Shown here: piece by piece, positions 10,745-22,009 of the stretch
Position numbering within the stretch: the stretch's first letter is position 1
Layout: each line of letters opens with the position of its first letter
Source of the DNA: Peromyscus leucopus
Taxonomy: Eukaryota > Chordata > Mammalia > Rodentia > Cricetidae
Assembly (NCBI RefSeq): GCF_004664715.2
Contig: NC_051068.1
Location: 12,694,298 to 12,758,297 of the forward strand
Direction of reading: 5' to 3'
DNA length: 64,000 nt
Made by a program: the position numbers and the translations under genes
The notes under the pieces: generated by a model
Databases searched by the model: none
What the model saw: only the letters and a program-made list of their open reading frames with translations
What the model was told of the DNA's origin: nothing

Positions 10745-11995
10745 TAAGCAGAATTCTTTAAAAAAAATTACTATTTTTAAAATACTATTTTTATTAATTC
10801 TCTGAAAATTTAATACATGCATACAATGCATTTCGACCATACTCACTACCACTCCTCCCCTACTTCTTCCCAGATCCATCTTCAAATCCCACCACAACTT
10901 CATATCTTCTTTCTTTTTTTAAATAACCCTTTGGGTCCAATTAGTACTGTCCATATATATACATGGGTGTGGGGCCATCTCCTGGAGCATGATTGACCTA
11001 CTAGGGGCCATACTCTTAAACAAGCCTGGCTCTCCCTCCTACCAGAAACCATTAACTGTCATCAGCCCCTTATTAGGGATGGTGACTCATGAGCCTGTTC
11101 CCTCTCCATGCTAGAGCTTTGACAGGTTTGGTCTCCTGCAGGTCTTGTGCAAACAGCCACAGCTTCTCTGAGTTCATGAGGACAACAGTCCCATCATGTC
11201 CAGAAGACACTTTCAGTTCAGTCCTCCCCAGTCTCTGGCTCTTATTCTGGACCCTCTTTCATGACAGCCCTTAAGCCTTGGAGGAGAAGGTATGATACAA
11301 GTTTCCCATTTGAGGTTGAACACTTGGGTAGTGGTTTCCTTCAAGACTGAAACATTCCATCTCCCAGCAAAAGCTCCTTAAGACAGAAAGTAAATGGCCC
11401 CAAAATAGCTTCAGGAAGTTCCTGAAACTGACCAGATTCACTAGGCCCCTCCCTTCCTCCCAGAGAAAGCAATAAAGGATGTTGTCACTCCCAGACAAGC
11501 CAAGCTTCAAAATACTCTTAAGACCAGACTAGCTGCCTGGAAGAATCACAGACCAGCTGAACTTCCTAGAAGAGGGTTAGACCAATTGAGGCACCTGGAA
11601 TGGACACTCTCCAACCCATGGAGCTGCCTGCAGGCTGTGCAGTGTGCTCCAGGTTCCCAGCGTTGTGAGCTGTCACCCATGCTGGGATGGGCTTTGGAAT
11701 GTAGCTGACCTTGAGTAATTTCTGCTTCTGTAAGTAACCCCTAACTCATATTCCTGTAATATCCCAAATAAAACTCATTAGTTCACCAAGTTGGGTTTTG
11801 GTGGTATCCATATTTGGTCTGCCTTGGGCTCCCTCTCTGGGGTGAGTAGACCTGTGTGTAGCATTTCCCAGGAAAAGTTTTGTTACACAACAGTACTCTA
11901 CAGTTACTGGCTCTCGGCACTTGATGATGCATGAGTTTTTGTGTTAACCACTGTCCACTGCACAGAGAGAATCTGATGAAGTCTAATGTACCAGG
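10745..11995 (-). mobile_element. L1 3' UTR (Lx-like), antisense, interrupted by an LTR
   Basis: 'tccaattagtactgtccata', 'accattaactgtcatcagcc' and 'catgtccagaagacactttc' are rodent L1 3' UTR landmarks on the complementary strand. The match runs to about 11,325 ('ttgaggttgaacact') and resumes at about 11,893 ('gtactctacag ... gtgttaaccactgtccactgc'), bracketing an inserted LTR. It matches the block at 6298. No ORF2 is attached. Confidence 0.7.
11326..11892 (+). mobile_element. Solo LTR with AATAAA, inserted in L1
   Basis: A roughly 567-base segment starts TG ('tgggtagtggtttcc') and ends CA ('ttgttacacaaca'). 'ggccccaaaatagcttcagg' and 'ccaaataaaactcattagtt' (a polyadenylation hexamer followed by a U5-like stretch) indicate an LTR, probably class I or an ERVK relative. 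L1 sequence continues across both ends, which fixes the boundaries. Flanks 'acact' and 'gtact' are only partly alike, so the target duplication is uncertain. Confidence 0.6.
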
Positions 11996-12005
11996 CTTTT
12001 TATTT

Positions 12006-12562
12006 TAGGCCACTAACCAGATCCCAAATCATGACACAGACTTATTATTAGTTATATATACTTGGCCTAGCTTAGGCATGTTTCTGGCTAGCTCTTTTAA
12101 CTTAATTAACCTGTTTCTCTTTATTTACCTGTGACCTCGGGGCTGTTTACTTTCCTTCTCTATATCTTACTTTCAGTGCTTCTCATGTCTGGTTGGCTGG
12201 TTGACATCTGCCTGGCTTCTTACCCCAGGTGTCTCCCTCCTTCTCTCCTTCTCTCCTTCTCTTGTTCTTTTTTTCTTTCTCCAGCCTAGATTTCTCCTCC
12301 TATTTATTCTTTTTGCCTGCCAGCCCCACCTATTCTTTCTCTGCTTAGCCATTGGCCATTCAGCTTGTTATTAGACCAATCAGGTACCTTAGGCAGGCAA
12401 GGTGAAACAGATGCAAAATATCTTTACATAATTAAACACCTTATATCATTAAACAAATGCAGCATAAACAAAAGTAACACACCTTTACACAGTTAAAGTA
12501 ATACTCTGCAGCATAAACAAATGTAACACATCTTTGCTGAGTTAAAATAATATTGTACAACA
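12006..12562 (-). mobile_element. Solo LTR, RMER17-like family, antisense
   Basis: The plus strand reads from 'aggccactaaccagatccc' through 'cagcctagatttctcctcc' and 'ttattagaccaatcaggtac' to 'aataatattgtacaaca'. On the minus strand this gives a TG start, an inverted CCAAT box ('attggtctaataa') and a CA-type end. Four related copies occur in the window (32080, 39168, 57204 and 61013). The name RMER17-like (ERVK) is from memory. Confidence 0.65.
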
Positions 12563-13728
12563 GTGTAAGATTAAACAACGTTCTTGTTTCAGAATCCCTC
12601 CTTCAAGCTGCTCAACATTTAAAATACGTTTATATAGTGTATAAAAGCAAGGGTCTTAGTTATGGTCTTCAGCAGATTCATAAGGGGATTTTATGACCCC
12701 TAGTATACAAAGAAAGAGAGTCAGGCTCACAGAACTGAGCACCATGCTCAAGGTCCTGAGAGAACCCCGGGGTTCTGCACCCCCTTATCCCTTCCTAACC
12801 ACACATATTTCTTCACCTTCCCAAGTTAACTGTGCAGCCTAGGAGGAGTGTGATTGATATACTGAAGCTTGTAGGCAACCAAACAGCACACCAGACTTCC
12901 CTGCCCGACCACCTGCTAACCAATGGTGGAGCTGATGTGTGCACCCAGAACTTTCTTGACCACGCATCACAGCTCTTAGGAGTCTACACCCCGATAGTTA
13001 CATAACTGTTTTCACTCTGGGCTTCTCAGTCTCCCCCAACCTCACTCTCTTGCTCCTTTACTTACCCTGCTTTCTAGCTCGGATTCAGTATCTTCTTTAG
13101 CTGCCACTGGAACAGTCCTGAGCTCTTGTCCCTTCTGTGGATGGATTTCTTAGCTTAGAAGCTTTGAATTAGGAATGGTTCCTTCTGTGTTCCACATTGT
13201 GGTGCTTCTTCACCGGCCTGCCACGCTCCATCTTCTCTGAGACTTGCATGCACTCCATTGCAAATGAATCCGTGTTTCTGAAATCTGTAATTTTTCAAAT
13301 AAAGGGTAGATCACCTCTCTTCTTTAATTATATTTTTCTCCCAAGACAAACCTGGTCTCCTTAGCAATCTTAATAAAATCTGATTTATTTGTAATTAAAC
13401 CCAGAATTCAATTAACTAGCCTTTACATTTTTACCCTTGCAGGACAATGGGATAAGAATCTTTTCCACAGAGAGTGAGCCTGCGGCAGCTGCACAAGTCC
13501 CTGCAAGCAGGTTCCTGTTTAAGTGACACTGAGTCAGAGATGCATTAACTCAGAAGAGATTTGAAGGAAACAAAAAGCTCTTGTCATCTAATAAGTAACT
13601 GCCTCAGCTCTGTTTGGCTGAAAACGCAGTAACTCTAAAAATAAAACTTACTGTAGAGCGTTTTTCTTTCTTTCATTTTAAAAACCACACTCTTGAACTT
13701 GCCTTTTTGCATTCCTGCATGTATTATT
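12563..13728. other. Unique stretch, nothing recognised
   Basis: No SINE, LTR or gene is recognised. A block near 12,721-12,790 with 'ctcaaggtcctgagagaac' could be a heavily decayed MIR, but it is too weak to call. The rest is single-copy-looking DNA. Confidence 0.45.
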
Positions 13729-13729
13729 C

Positions 13730-13853
13730 TCATTATTATTTAAGACAGGTTCTCACTGTACAGCCCCGGTTAGCCAGGAACTCACAGAAATCTGCCTGCA
13801 TCTGTCACCCCAGCGCTAGGATTAATTGCATGCACCACTACACTAGGTTACAT
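13730..13853 (-). mobile_element. B1 SINE, antisense
   Basis: 'taagacaggttctcactgta', 'aactcacagaaatctgcctg' and 'gctaggattaattgcatgc' mark an antisense B1 with moderate divergence. The plus-strand frame 13,614-13,880 runs through it. Confidence 0.75.
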
Positions 13854-14440
13854 GATGTACTATTTTATAAATGGATTTAGGTGTTATTATTTGTAAGGAA
13901 TGGCTTTGGTGAAGAACAGGGAACTCATTCTTTGGGATCACACATGTGTTGAAATACAAATTTCAGGAAAATTGTAAATGTTCCAGATTTGTTTTCCATG
14001 AAATCAGACAGCTTTAATTTTTCACATTGACAATGGTTGCCTAATAAATCTATCTTATGCCAAATAAAACCCAGATTGTTTTTATCCAAATCTTCGATTA
14101 CTTTACCATTTTATATATTTTGATGACATCAAATTCTTCCTTCTATTGAAGTTATTTGCACAATTGTATATTTAAAAAAGAGAATTCATTGTGTGACAAT
14201 GGGGAACATAGGCTTTACTGGACCATCTTTGCATCTCTCTGGCATCTGGCAAACTCTCAGACATTCCCTGCCCTAGTCCATATGACACACTATGGTTAAA
14301 ATTATTTTTCTACAGTCCAGTTTTAATGAAGTCACTCCTGGGCTAAGGACCTATAATTTGGAGGGGAGGAGTTGTAATACTTAGAGTTTATAAGAGGCCA
14401 TCATATAAGAGATGAATAAACATTTATAAACTTTCATGAC
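13854..14440. other. AT-rich unique stretch
   Basis: AT-rich DNA without a recognisable family. No open frame is worth describing. Confidence 0.5.
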
Positions 14441-15480
14441 TTGTAACAATCATTTAATATAATCACGACTTTCTCTCTCTTTTTTAAATTCTTTTCTCAT
14501 ACAATACATCCTGACAGCAATTTCCCCTCTCTCCGCTCCTCCCAGTCCCTCTCCATCTCCCCTCTCCCCCAGATTCACTTCTCTTCCATTTTCTTTCAGA
14601 AAAGAGCAGGCCTCCCAGGGATATCAACTGAATTCAGCATAACAAGTTACGATAAGACTAGGCACAAACCCTCATATCAAGGCTGGACAAGGCCACCCAG
14701 TAGGAAGAAAAGGGTCCCCAAAGCAGGTGAAAGAGTCAGAGACACCCCCCCCAGTCCCACTGTTAGGAGTCCCACAAGAACACCAAGCTAACATCCATAA
14801 CATATTTGCAGAGGACCTAGCGCAGACCCGTGCAGGCTCTGTGATTGTTGCTTCAGTCTCTGTGAGCCCCTGTGAGCCCGGCTTCGTTGATTCTGTGGGT
14901 CATGTTCTCCTGGTGTCCTTCACTCCTCTGGCTCCTATAGTCGTTTTTCTCCCTGTCCTGTGGGACTCCCCAGCTCCAAGTGGAGGGACCCGATGGAGAT
15001 CTCCAATTTGTCCTCTTTCTCCACCTATTGTTTCGGCTGTGGGTCTCTGCGTCTACTCCTATCAGCTGCCAGAGGAAGCCTCTCTGATGACAACTGGGCT
15101 AGGCACCGATCTGTGAATATAGCAGAATTTCATTAGGAATCATTTCATTGACTTTTTTTTCTATCCTGTATCTCTGGGCTAACTAGCCTCTGGTTCCTGG
15201 TCATCCAGGCAGTATTGAGCATGGACTCCCTGCCATAGAGGCTTAGCATGGGCCTCAAATTAGACCAGACATTGGTTGGCCATTCCCATAGGTTCTGCAC
15301 CTCCATTACCCCAGAACATCTTGCAGGCAGGACAGGTTTTAGGTCAAAGGTTTTGTGTCTGGGTTGGTGTTCCAGTCCTACCCCTGGAAGTCTTGCCTGG
15401 TTCCAGAAGATGGCCGGTTCAGTCTCTGTAGCCTCCATTACTGAGAGTCCTCCTTAGGGTCACGCTTGTAGAATGTTGAG
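14440..15480 (-). mobile_element. L1 3' UTR, antisense, about 1 kb
   Basis: 'aaaagagcaggcctcccagg', 'gactaggcacaaaccctcat', 'gaggacctagcgcagacccg', 'ctctgatgacaactgggc' and 'cttgcaggcaggacagg' follow, in order, the complementary strand of a rodent L1 3' UTR of a different subfamily from the copies at 6298 and 10745. Open frames at 14,727-15,116 and 15,248-15,457 lie inside it and are not genes. Confidence 0.8.
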
Positions 15481-15880
15481 AGTTTCTACTGCACTAGGAA
15501 GAACCTATAATTTTCTGTAGTGGTTTCCTGACTCCCACACTCCTGCGCTACCTAGCACACAGAGCCTCTGTGATCTGGTCTCAACCTGCCCTTTCCAGTT
15601 TTAGTACAGAAGTATATTCCACTGAAAGTCTTCTCTGCTCCCTCTGGGAAGCTCTGCTGAGTTTCCCCTTCATTTTGTCCTCACAAACAATAGTGTCTCA
15701 AATCTAAGTCTACAAAGACATGCTGAACACATCTTGCTTCTGATTGCGGCAGAACTTTTCTTGTCTCTTCTACACAGATGTCACTATTCCTTGAGTTTTT
15801 AGGATCAAAGTCTGGCCCTGCTAGTTCTCACAAGCAAGGTTTGCACACCCATTCCCAATATGCCAATGAAAGAGACAAGA
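15481..15880. other. Unassigned stretch
   Basis: Between an antisense L1 and an LTR-like segment. 'gcctctgtgatctggtctca' could belong to an old interspersed repeat, but I cannot assign it. Confidence 0.4.
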
Positions 15881-15884
15881 AACA

Positions 15885-16300
15885 GTGAAAAGCAAGAGAA
15901 AGGGATTTTATTCAGTGTGGTCACATAGGGAAGAGAAATTCAGAGGCCCGGTGACATCCCCACCATCCCAGAGCCAACTTTGGACACTGACATGAGGTTT
16001 AGGTTTGAAATGAGGTCATGAGGTATGTACAGCTAAGCAGACCCAGTCAAGATGTGGTCTTACCCATCAGTCACCCATGCTTGTTTCCCAGAACTGTGTC
16101 AAGTCTCTTCTTGGGAGGCAGGCTCTCCTGTGACTGGCACCAGGCTTCAGTGCCTTCCTTCCTTTAGCATGGGGTTCCTGGGAAGCTTTTAATTCTTTGG
16201 AGTCTATTGTTTCAAAATCTGAGAGCTGAAGGGGGCCACAAGTGTCTCTTTAGAACACCTCTTCTCCCAACAGAGTGGAGATGTCACGGCTGTCTGCTTT
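15885..16300 (-). mobile_element. Probable LTR, antisense
   Basis: The plus strand begins 'agcaagagaaagggatttta ttcagtg' in two pieces. On the minus strand this gives an AATAAA signal followed by a U5-like stretch, and GC-richer sequence ('gaggcaggctctcctgtgac') lies upstream of it. The layout fits an LTR read on the minus strand. Family and exact ends are not determined. Confidence 0.4.
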
Positions 16301-16504
16301 AGCTGGAATTACAATAATCTGTGTTTGTTTTATGTCCTAAGTCTGAGGATAATAAGAATAATATGTTTGAAAAAACATAGAGAACGAGACTTGAAAAGCA
16401 GAAGTTCGAATTCTGTCTCTGTCGTTTGGGAACTGTGTAGGTTTGGAGTTGTCACCTGTGTGTCTGGACTTCCTTTACTACTTCTGTGGGAACTTGTGGG
16501 TTCC

Positions 16505-16703
16505 TGGGGCTGGGAACATGGCTCCGTGAGTAAGGTGTTTGCTGCACAACCACGAGGAGCACAGTGCAGATCCTCAGCACCCATGTAAATGCCAGATGGG
16601 ATTGGCAACCCATTCGTAACCCCAGCACTCAAGATCCGCAGAGCAAGCTGGCTGTCTAGACCAGCTGAATCCAGGAACCCTGAGTTCAAGAAAGAACCTG
16701 CCT

Positions 16704-16775
<72 letters not shown>

Positions 16776-16798
16776 ATGTCTGTGTGTGTGTATAGATA
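16505..16798 (+). mobile_element. B3 SINE with (GA)n(GT)n tail
   Basis: 'ggggctgggaacatggctcc', 'aaggtgtttgctgcacaacc', 'gtaaatgccagatgggattg' and 'taaccccagcactcaagatc' keep B3A order. Dinucleotide tracts (GA)n at 16,709-16,740 and (GT)n at 16,741-16,788 follow. The open frames 16,330-16,689 (minus) and 16,589-16,795 (plus) are shadows of this SINE. Confidence 0.7.
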
Positions 16799-17052
16799 AA
16801 AAGAAAGATTATTCCAGATCTATTCTCAGCAAACTTTATTAGCACATACACACGGAATAGATGTATTAACTAGATTGGTTCATTATTTCACTACATATAT
16901 ATATGTCAAATCATAACTTTATGTGCCTTAAATACATGAAATTTTATTAATCAGTTATATATTGATAAATGTGGAAAAGTAAAACAAACTAATATGAAAG
17001 AATACAAATATGAAAAAAGGCAAATAAAGTATTTATTATTGCATTCATTTTT

Positions 17053-17068
17053 ATGTGTGTGTGTGTGT

Positions 17069-17103
<35 letters not shown>

Positions 17104-17262
17104 TGTGTAGGTATGAATGTGCCACAGTGCACATATGTAGGTCGAAGGACAGCTTCTGGGAGTCTGTTCTTTCCTTCTATCGTGTGGGTTCCAAAGATCA
17201 AACTTAGGCCACCAGACTTGGCAGCGAGTGTTCCCATCCTCTGTGCCATCCCATAGCCCAAA
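17053..17262 (-). mobile_element. B2/B3-type SINE, antisense, led by (GT)n
   Basis: A (GT)n stretch with ACGT interruptions at 17,053-17,108 is followed by 'tgtaggtcgaaggacagctt', 'gtgggttccaaagatcaaac' and 'tgtgccatcccatagccc', the complement of a diverged tRNA-like SINE head. Confidence 0.6.
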
Positions 17263-17890
17263 AGAAATATTTAATTGAACAAAAATCAGAAAGGTCTGGA
17301 CTACTAGTTATAGATTTATCATCTAAGATTTTTTTGTACTGACACAAAAAGAAATGTTTTAAAATGCACAAGGCATAGTATTGAGTGAGAAGAGAGAGAG
17401 AGGTTTTTACCATGAAGATCCAAGATCTTGAAACCACCCTCCCACCCCCTTCTCCCCTAATCTTAAATATTTGATTTTTTTCAGTGTCTAGTAATAATGT
17501 GGTCTAGCAGGTTTTGGATAATGTAAAAATATAAGAATATAAGGCAGTTCCAAAAGGGATGGTGTCTTCTGCATCTTGCTAAGACCAAGGAGCTTACAAC
17601 ACAAGGTCCCTGCCTGGCCCCCTGTAGACAGCATTTGCTGTTAATCCAGCCTCAGAAGAGAAACTGCTGTGACATTGTGGTAGCCAGCTTCCCTCACTCT
17701 AACCAAAACCGTCCAACAATCATCTTCGGAACAGAAGGCTGGTCTTCGCTCACAGTTTCCGAGGCCCTGGTTTATGATCAGTTGACCTCGTTGCTCTCAG
17801 GCCAGGCGTGAGGCAGCCCACCATGGCAGAAGCACAGTTTGGAGTAAAACCTCATGTCTGGGAAGCAGATAAAGGGAAAGAGGACAAAAC
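17263..17890. other. Mixed unique sequence with an LTR fragment
   Basis: Nothing is recognised at 17,263-17,690. About 17,700-17,880 ('gctcacagtttccgaggccc', 'ccaccatggcagaagcacag') looks like a piece of a diverged antisense MaLR-type LTR. Confidence is low. Confidence 0.35.
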
Positions 17891-17894
17891 TGGA

Positions 17895-19480
17895 ACCCCA
17901 TGATTCTTTTCTTTCTTTCTTTCTTTTTTTTGCTTTCTTTTTATTCATTCTTCATGTCTTTCAAATCATGCATGTTGATCCCATTCACTTCCCCGTCCCT
18001 TTGTGTCCACCCTCTGTCCTTGCAACCTCCCCCACACCCCCAAAATTTAATAAAATGAAAAAGAAAGAAAAAAAAAAAAGGAAAAATCTCATCAGGGAAG
18101 CCGTTGTGTGATACAGTCAGTCATGTAGTAAGCCCTTTTATCCATATATATTTAGTTGCAAGTGTTCATTGCAAAGTCTGGTTCAAGGCCTCTGGTTTCT
18201 GCTACACTGTTGATGCTGGGCTCTCACTGGGACTCCTCTTGGATATCCTGTTGCTGCCCTGTGTTGTGGAGATCCTGCAGCTTTGGGTCTGCAGGACCAG
18301 CCCCTTCACGTGCTCCAGCAGATCATAGACGGGGTGGATGTTGGTGTGGGCCAACTCATAACCCTGGTTCTGGGCCTGGGAAGTTGTAGGATTGGTGAGC
18401 CCTCCCCTGCCCAGTCTTCTCCACAGGGTGAGCTCTCCAGCATTGCCCTGGCTAGTTCACCCTTTGCAGGGATGAGCAAGGGGTAGGGCCAGATCTCCAG
18501 CTTTCACACCCTCAGGGTCGGCTCTCCCACATCCGGACCTTCAGGGCCAGCTCTACCGTGTTGCCCAGGCAAGCTCAGGGGCCAGTTAGTGAGGAGCCGT
18601 GCCCGCTCTCCCACCTGCCACAGGTGGCAAAGGGCAGGGGCGGGAGAGGAGGGCACATCTCCCTCACCAACACAACTGTATGGCAGATGAGGGGCGGAGC
18701 CAGATCTCCAATGCTCACATTCTCAGGACCGGCTCTCGGGTGCCCCCATTGACTATGCTGCCCAGACAAGGTGCAGGGTCCACTTTCCCAAGTGCTACAG
18801 CTGGTAAGGGGAGGGTCAGCTCCCTCACAGCGGGAGGCGGTAAGGGCAAGGGGTGGGGCATCTATCTTTTCCTCACCCACGCCACCACATGGCAGATGAG
18901 AAGGGCGCAGCCAGCTCTCCCATTCTCACGCCCTCAGGGCCAGCTCCTCCACGCCCCTGCAAACAGGGTCAGCTCTATTGTGCTGCCCAGGGGAGGTGTA
19001 GGACCCTCTCTCCTGAGTGCTTCAGCGGGTGAGGGGCAGGACCAGTTCTCCTTAGTATTGCTGCTCGTGAGGGAGTGGGGCCGATTCTGTTCAGCCCTAT
19101 CCTCTCGGCCTTCGGTGATATCAAGAGCCATGTTCATCATCACAGACCATGACTGCATCAGAGCCATGAACCCAGACATGGGCCCCAAGAGCAGCCCAGG
19201 CCCAGACATCACCATGGCCCTGGGTGACAATCAAACCACTCACCTCAGCCTGCTCCTCATCTCCTTCACCTCTCCAGATATGCCTGTCCACGGGACATGA
19301 ACCATTCTGTCTGTCTCTCTCTCTTTCCCATACCACACCATACATTTGCTCACCATAATAGTGCCCATCTCCGGGTGCCAAAAGATGCTGGGCAGGTCCA
19401 TGTTTTTTCCGTAGAGCCTAGGGCGGGCTGGCCTGGGCTGCATGTAGGTCTCTTTGTTCTGTTCAATCTGACAGGATGCT
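17895..19480 (-). mobile_element. L1 3' region, antisense, with GC-rich tandem repeats
   Basis: 'tcatgcatgttgatcccatt', 'gttcattgcaaagtctggtt', 'ggactcctcttggatatcct' and 'gtgggccaactcataaccct' are phrases I recall from a rodent L1 3' UTR subfamily read on the complementary strand. A GC-rich part follows at 18,380-19,300, with repeated 'ggccagctctcc' motifs and a larger tandem period listed separately. The 233-residue plus-strand frame at 18,599-19,300 lies within it and is a by-product of the low stop frequency in GC-rich DNA. Confidence 0.6.
18471..19080. repeat. Three imperfect ~210-bp tandem units
   Basis: Units begin at 18,471 ('gatgagcaaggggtaggg'), 18,686 ('gatgaggggcggagcc') and 18,895 ('gatgagaagggcgcagcc'), giving spacings of 215 and 209 bases. 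Each unit continues with 'ccaga/gctctcc', a 'ctca..ctcagg.c.ggctc' stretch, 'gctgcccagg' and, in two units, 'atggcagatgag' at the end. It lies inside the L1-like GC-rich block. Confidence 0.7.
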
Positions 19481-19487
19481 GGGCATC

Positions 19488-19648
19488 TTTTTTTGTTTTT
19501 GTTTTTCGAGACAGAGTTTCTCTGTGTAGCCCTGGCTGTCCTGGAACTTGTTCTGTATACCAGGCTGGCCTCAAACTCAGAACCCCCCTACCTCTGTCTC
19601 CTGACTGGGATTAAAGGTATGCACCACCATCACTACCCAGCTATCCCA
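19488..19648 (-). mobile_element. B1 SINE, antisense
   Basis: 'tttttcgagacagagtttct', 'ctctgtgtagccctggctgt' and 'gggattaaaggtatgcacc' give a clear antisense B1, with the T-run representing the A-tail. Confidence 0.9.
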
Positions 19649-19837
19649 CAATTCTTTACAAGACCTTACTACCAATGACCTAAAGACCTCCCACCAACAC
19701 CTGATGATTATTGTCCCAAGAGCTCTGAGCCAGGATCAGGCTTCAGTCATGTGGGGTTTGAGGAGATGCTCAGTATACACAGGACGTCAGGGCTGGGCAA
19801 GTGAGACTATTGATAGCTGAACTCTCCATTTCTATGG

Positions 19838-19838
19838 G

Positions 19839-19871
<33 letters not shown>
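19838..19871. repeat. (GATT)n microsatellite
   Basis: About eight perfect GATT units between 'ctatggg' and 'actatggcc'. Confidence 0.95.
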
Positions 19872-19904
19872 ACTATGGCCTTTCTGTAGAACTTGAGCAT
19901 GCCT

Positions 19905-20275
19905 AATTCAGGAGGTGGAGAGATAGAGAAGTAAAGAAGTGATTGCTAGGAAGATGTGAGGACCAGAAGTTGGGTCTCCAGAACCATGTAAAATCCAGAC
20001 AGTTGTGGCAGCCACCTGTAATTCCAGTGCCCAAGGAGCAAGCTGGGTATCTAAACTAGCAGGAATTGGCAAACTTGGGTTTCAGCAAGTGACCCTGCCT
20101 CAATAAATGAAAATAGAGCAGCCAGGAAGATACTCAGCATCAGATTCAGGTACATACACACATGCATGTACTCATATGTGCCCACACATGTAAACATTCA
20201 CGCCTGCCCAGACATAGAAGCATACATGCAAACATGTTTGCATGCACACCACACCACTTCACCCTACTCCCAAAC
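19905..20275 (+). mobile_element. Old B3-type SINE
   Basis: 'ggaggtggagagatagagaa', 'aagatgtgaggaccagaag', 'tccagacagttgtggcagcc' and 'gtaattccagtgcccaagg' follow B3 order, with a CA/TG-rich 3' end. It is diverged. Confidence 0.6.
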
Positions 20276-20294
20276 AACCATTCTAAGAACTTCT

Positions 20295-20457
20295 TAAATA
20301 TGTATTTTATTTATGTATATATGTATATGTCTGTGTAAGTACATGCCACGTGTGTATGAGTGCCCTTGGAAACCAGCTGGAGTTACAGGCAGTTTGCTGC
20401 CTGTTATGGGTGCTGGGAAACAAAATTTGGGTTCTCTGGAGCCATCACTCCATCCCC
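20295..20457 (-). mobile_element. B2/B3 SINE, antisense, short
   Basis: 'aaatatgtattttatttatg', 'ggagttacaggcagtttgct' and 'gggttctctggagccatca' are the complement of a truncated B2/B3 with its A/T-rich tail first. Confidence 0.7.
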
Positions 20458-20677
20458 TAAGAACCTATTCTTAATAAATGACTGAATATTCACTCAAAGA
20501 CTGACACATACAAATGTGACATGTGCCAGTATTTATTTACATCAGCGAAAATTATAAGCACAGTAATAAAATGGTTAAATAATATAAGGCCATGTAAACC
20601 TTGTTTTTCTTTATTGTGGAAGAGCACACAATATGCTAAATATAAAGGTAAAGTCACCAGATAAAAGTGAAGTATGA

Positions 20678-20840
20678 GCCGGGCGTTGGTGGAGCACGCC
20701 TTTAATCCCAGCACTCGGGAGGCAGAGCCAGGGGATCTCTGTGAGTTCGAGGCCAGCCTGGGCTACCAAGTGAGCTCCAGGAAAGGCGAAAAGCTACACA
20801 GAGAAACCCTGTCTCAAAAAACCAAAAAAAAAAAAAAAAA
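20678..20840 (+). mobile_element. Full-length young B1 SINE with target duplication
   Basis: The body starts 'gccgggcgttggtggagcac' and ends in an A-run. The 3' half 'ggaaaggcgaaaagctacac' is the cricetid B1 variant. It is flanked by 'aagtgaagtatga' on both sides (about 20,665-20,677 and 20,841-20,853), a perfect 13-bp target duplication that marks a recent L1-driven insertion. Confidence 0.95.
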
Positions 20841-21104
20841 AAGTGAAGTATGATCCCAACTATACACAGAACTGTTTATTCATAGGAAACAACTAAAAAG
20901 ATTTAGTAAAATATTAAAAGTAGCTATTACTCAGTTGTAGTTGTGGGGAAGTTTATTCATGAATATTCAATGAATTTTTATAAAGAATATTTGCTGTTTC
21001 TATCATTGAGAATTTAAAAAAATGAAGTATTTAGTTGGTAATTCTGATTACTGCATCTGATTTCAATATTGAGCCAGAAAAGAAGTACATCCTTTATAAA
21101 AAAC

Positions 21105-21250
21105 AACAAACAACAAAGAGATCCCTTATGTAGAGCAGGGTAGCCATGAACTCACTCCATAGCCCAGGCTAGCCTTGAATTCAAGATCTTTCCAACTCAG
21201 CCTTTCAAGTAGATGGGATTACAGGCATTAGTGCTCTGCACTTAGCTGAA
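21105..21250 (-). mobile_element. B1-like SINE, antisense, old
   Basis: 'cccttatgtagagcagggta', 'catagcccaggctagccttg' and 'gatgggattacaggcatta' mark an antisense 7SL-derived SINE with high divergence. Confidence 0.6.
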
Positions 21251-21255
21251 ACTAA

Positions 21256-21354
21256 CTTCTTTCTTTCCTTCCTTCCTTCCTTCCTTCCTTCCTTCCTTCC
21301 TTCCTTCCTTCCTTCCTTCCTTCCTCCCTCCCTCCCTCCCTCCCTCCCTCCCTC
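21256..21354. repeat. (TTCC)n then (CTCC)n microsatellite
   Basis: A long pyrimidine tract: about 60 bases of CTTC units followed by about 30 bases of CCCT units, directly beyond an antisense B1. Confidence 0.95.
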
Positions 21355-21394
21355 TACCACTAAGCCACATCCCATCACTATGAGCATACTTAAT

Positions 21395-21615
21395 TTTTTT
21401 TAACATTTATTTATTTTGTTTTATGTGTATAAGTATTTTGCCTACATGTATGTATTTTCACCACCTGGGTGCAAATGTAGGTGCTTGTGGAGGTCAAAAG
21501 AGGACCCCTGAAAAAGTTATGGATAAGTGTGAGCCACCACATGGGTGCTGGGAACCAAACCTAAGTCCTCTGTAAAGCAACAATGCTTTTAAGACTGAGC
21601 CAATTCTTCAACCCT
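21395..21615 (-). mobile_element. B2/B3 SINE, antisense
   Basis: 'taacatttatttattttgtt', 'gtgagccaccacatgggtgc' and 'taagactgagccaattcttc' form an antisense B2/B3, moderately diverged in the Pol III box region. Confidence 0.75.
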
Positions 21616-21629
21616 GGGAGCATAACTTT

Positions 21630-21803
21630 TTTTTCCTCTTTTTTTTTTTTTTAAGCTTTGTGAAATAGAATCTCTCTATATAGCCCTGGCAGTTCTAGAA
21701 TTCACTATGTAGATCAGGCTGGCCTGGACCTCTCAGAAATTCATTGTTCCCCCACCCCCCAAGAGCTGGGATTAAAGGCATGTTCTACGATACCCAGCAG
21801 GGA
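21630..21803 (-). mobile_element. B1 SINE, antisense
   Basis: 'ctctctatatagccctggca', 'gtagatcaggctggcctgg' and 'gctgggattaaaggcatgt' mark an antisense B1, with a poly-C interruption in the middle ('cccccaccccccaa'). Confidence 0.8.
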
Positions 21804-22009
21804 ACATACTTTTGATGGAACATCACATCACTTTTCCTGCCCACTGCTGCTAATTTGGAAGAACGGTACCTCTGCACACACAATCTATTCTGGAAATGAC
21901 TGAAGTCTGACTATAGGCATCGCTTCCTGTCCTTGACTACAGCAGTAATTCTCCCCAAAGTCAGAAGGCTATCTCCCCCACTGAAGGAACTAAAACCAAA
22001 CCAAAACAA

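Noticed and set aside
18599..19300. 233-codon plus-strand open frame
   Set aside because: It lies in a GC-rich tandem-repeat block of an antisense L1 3' region. Low stop frequency follows from composition, and no domain or codon pattern supports a gene.
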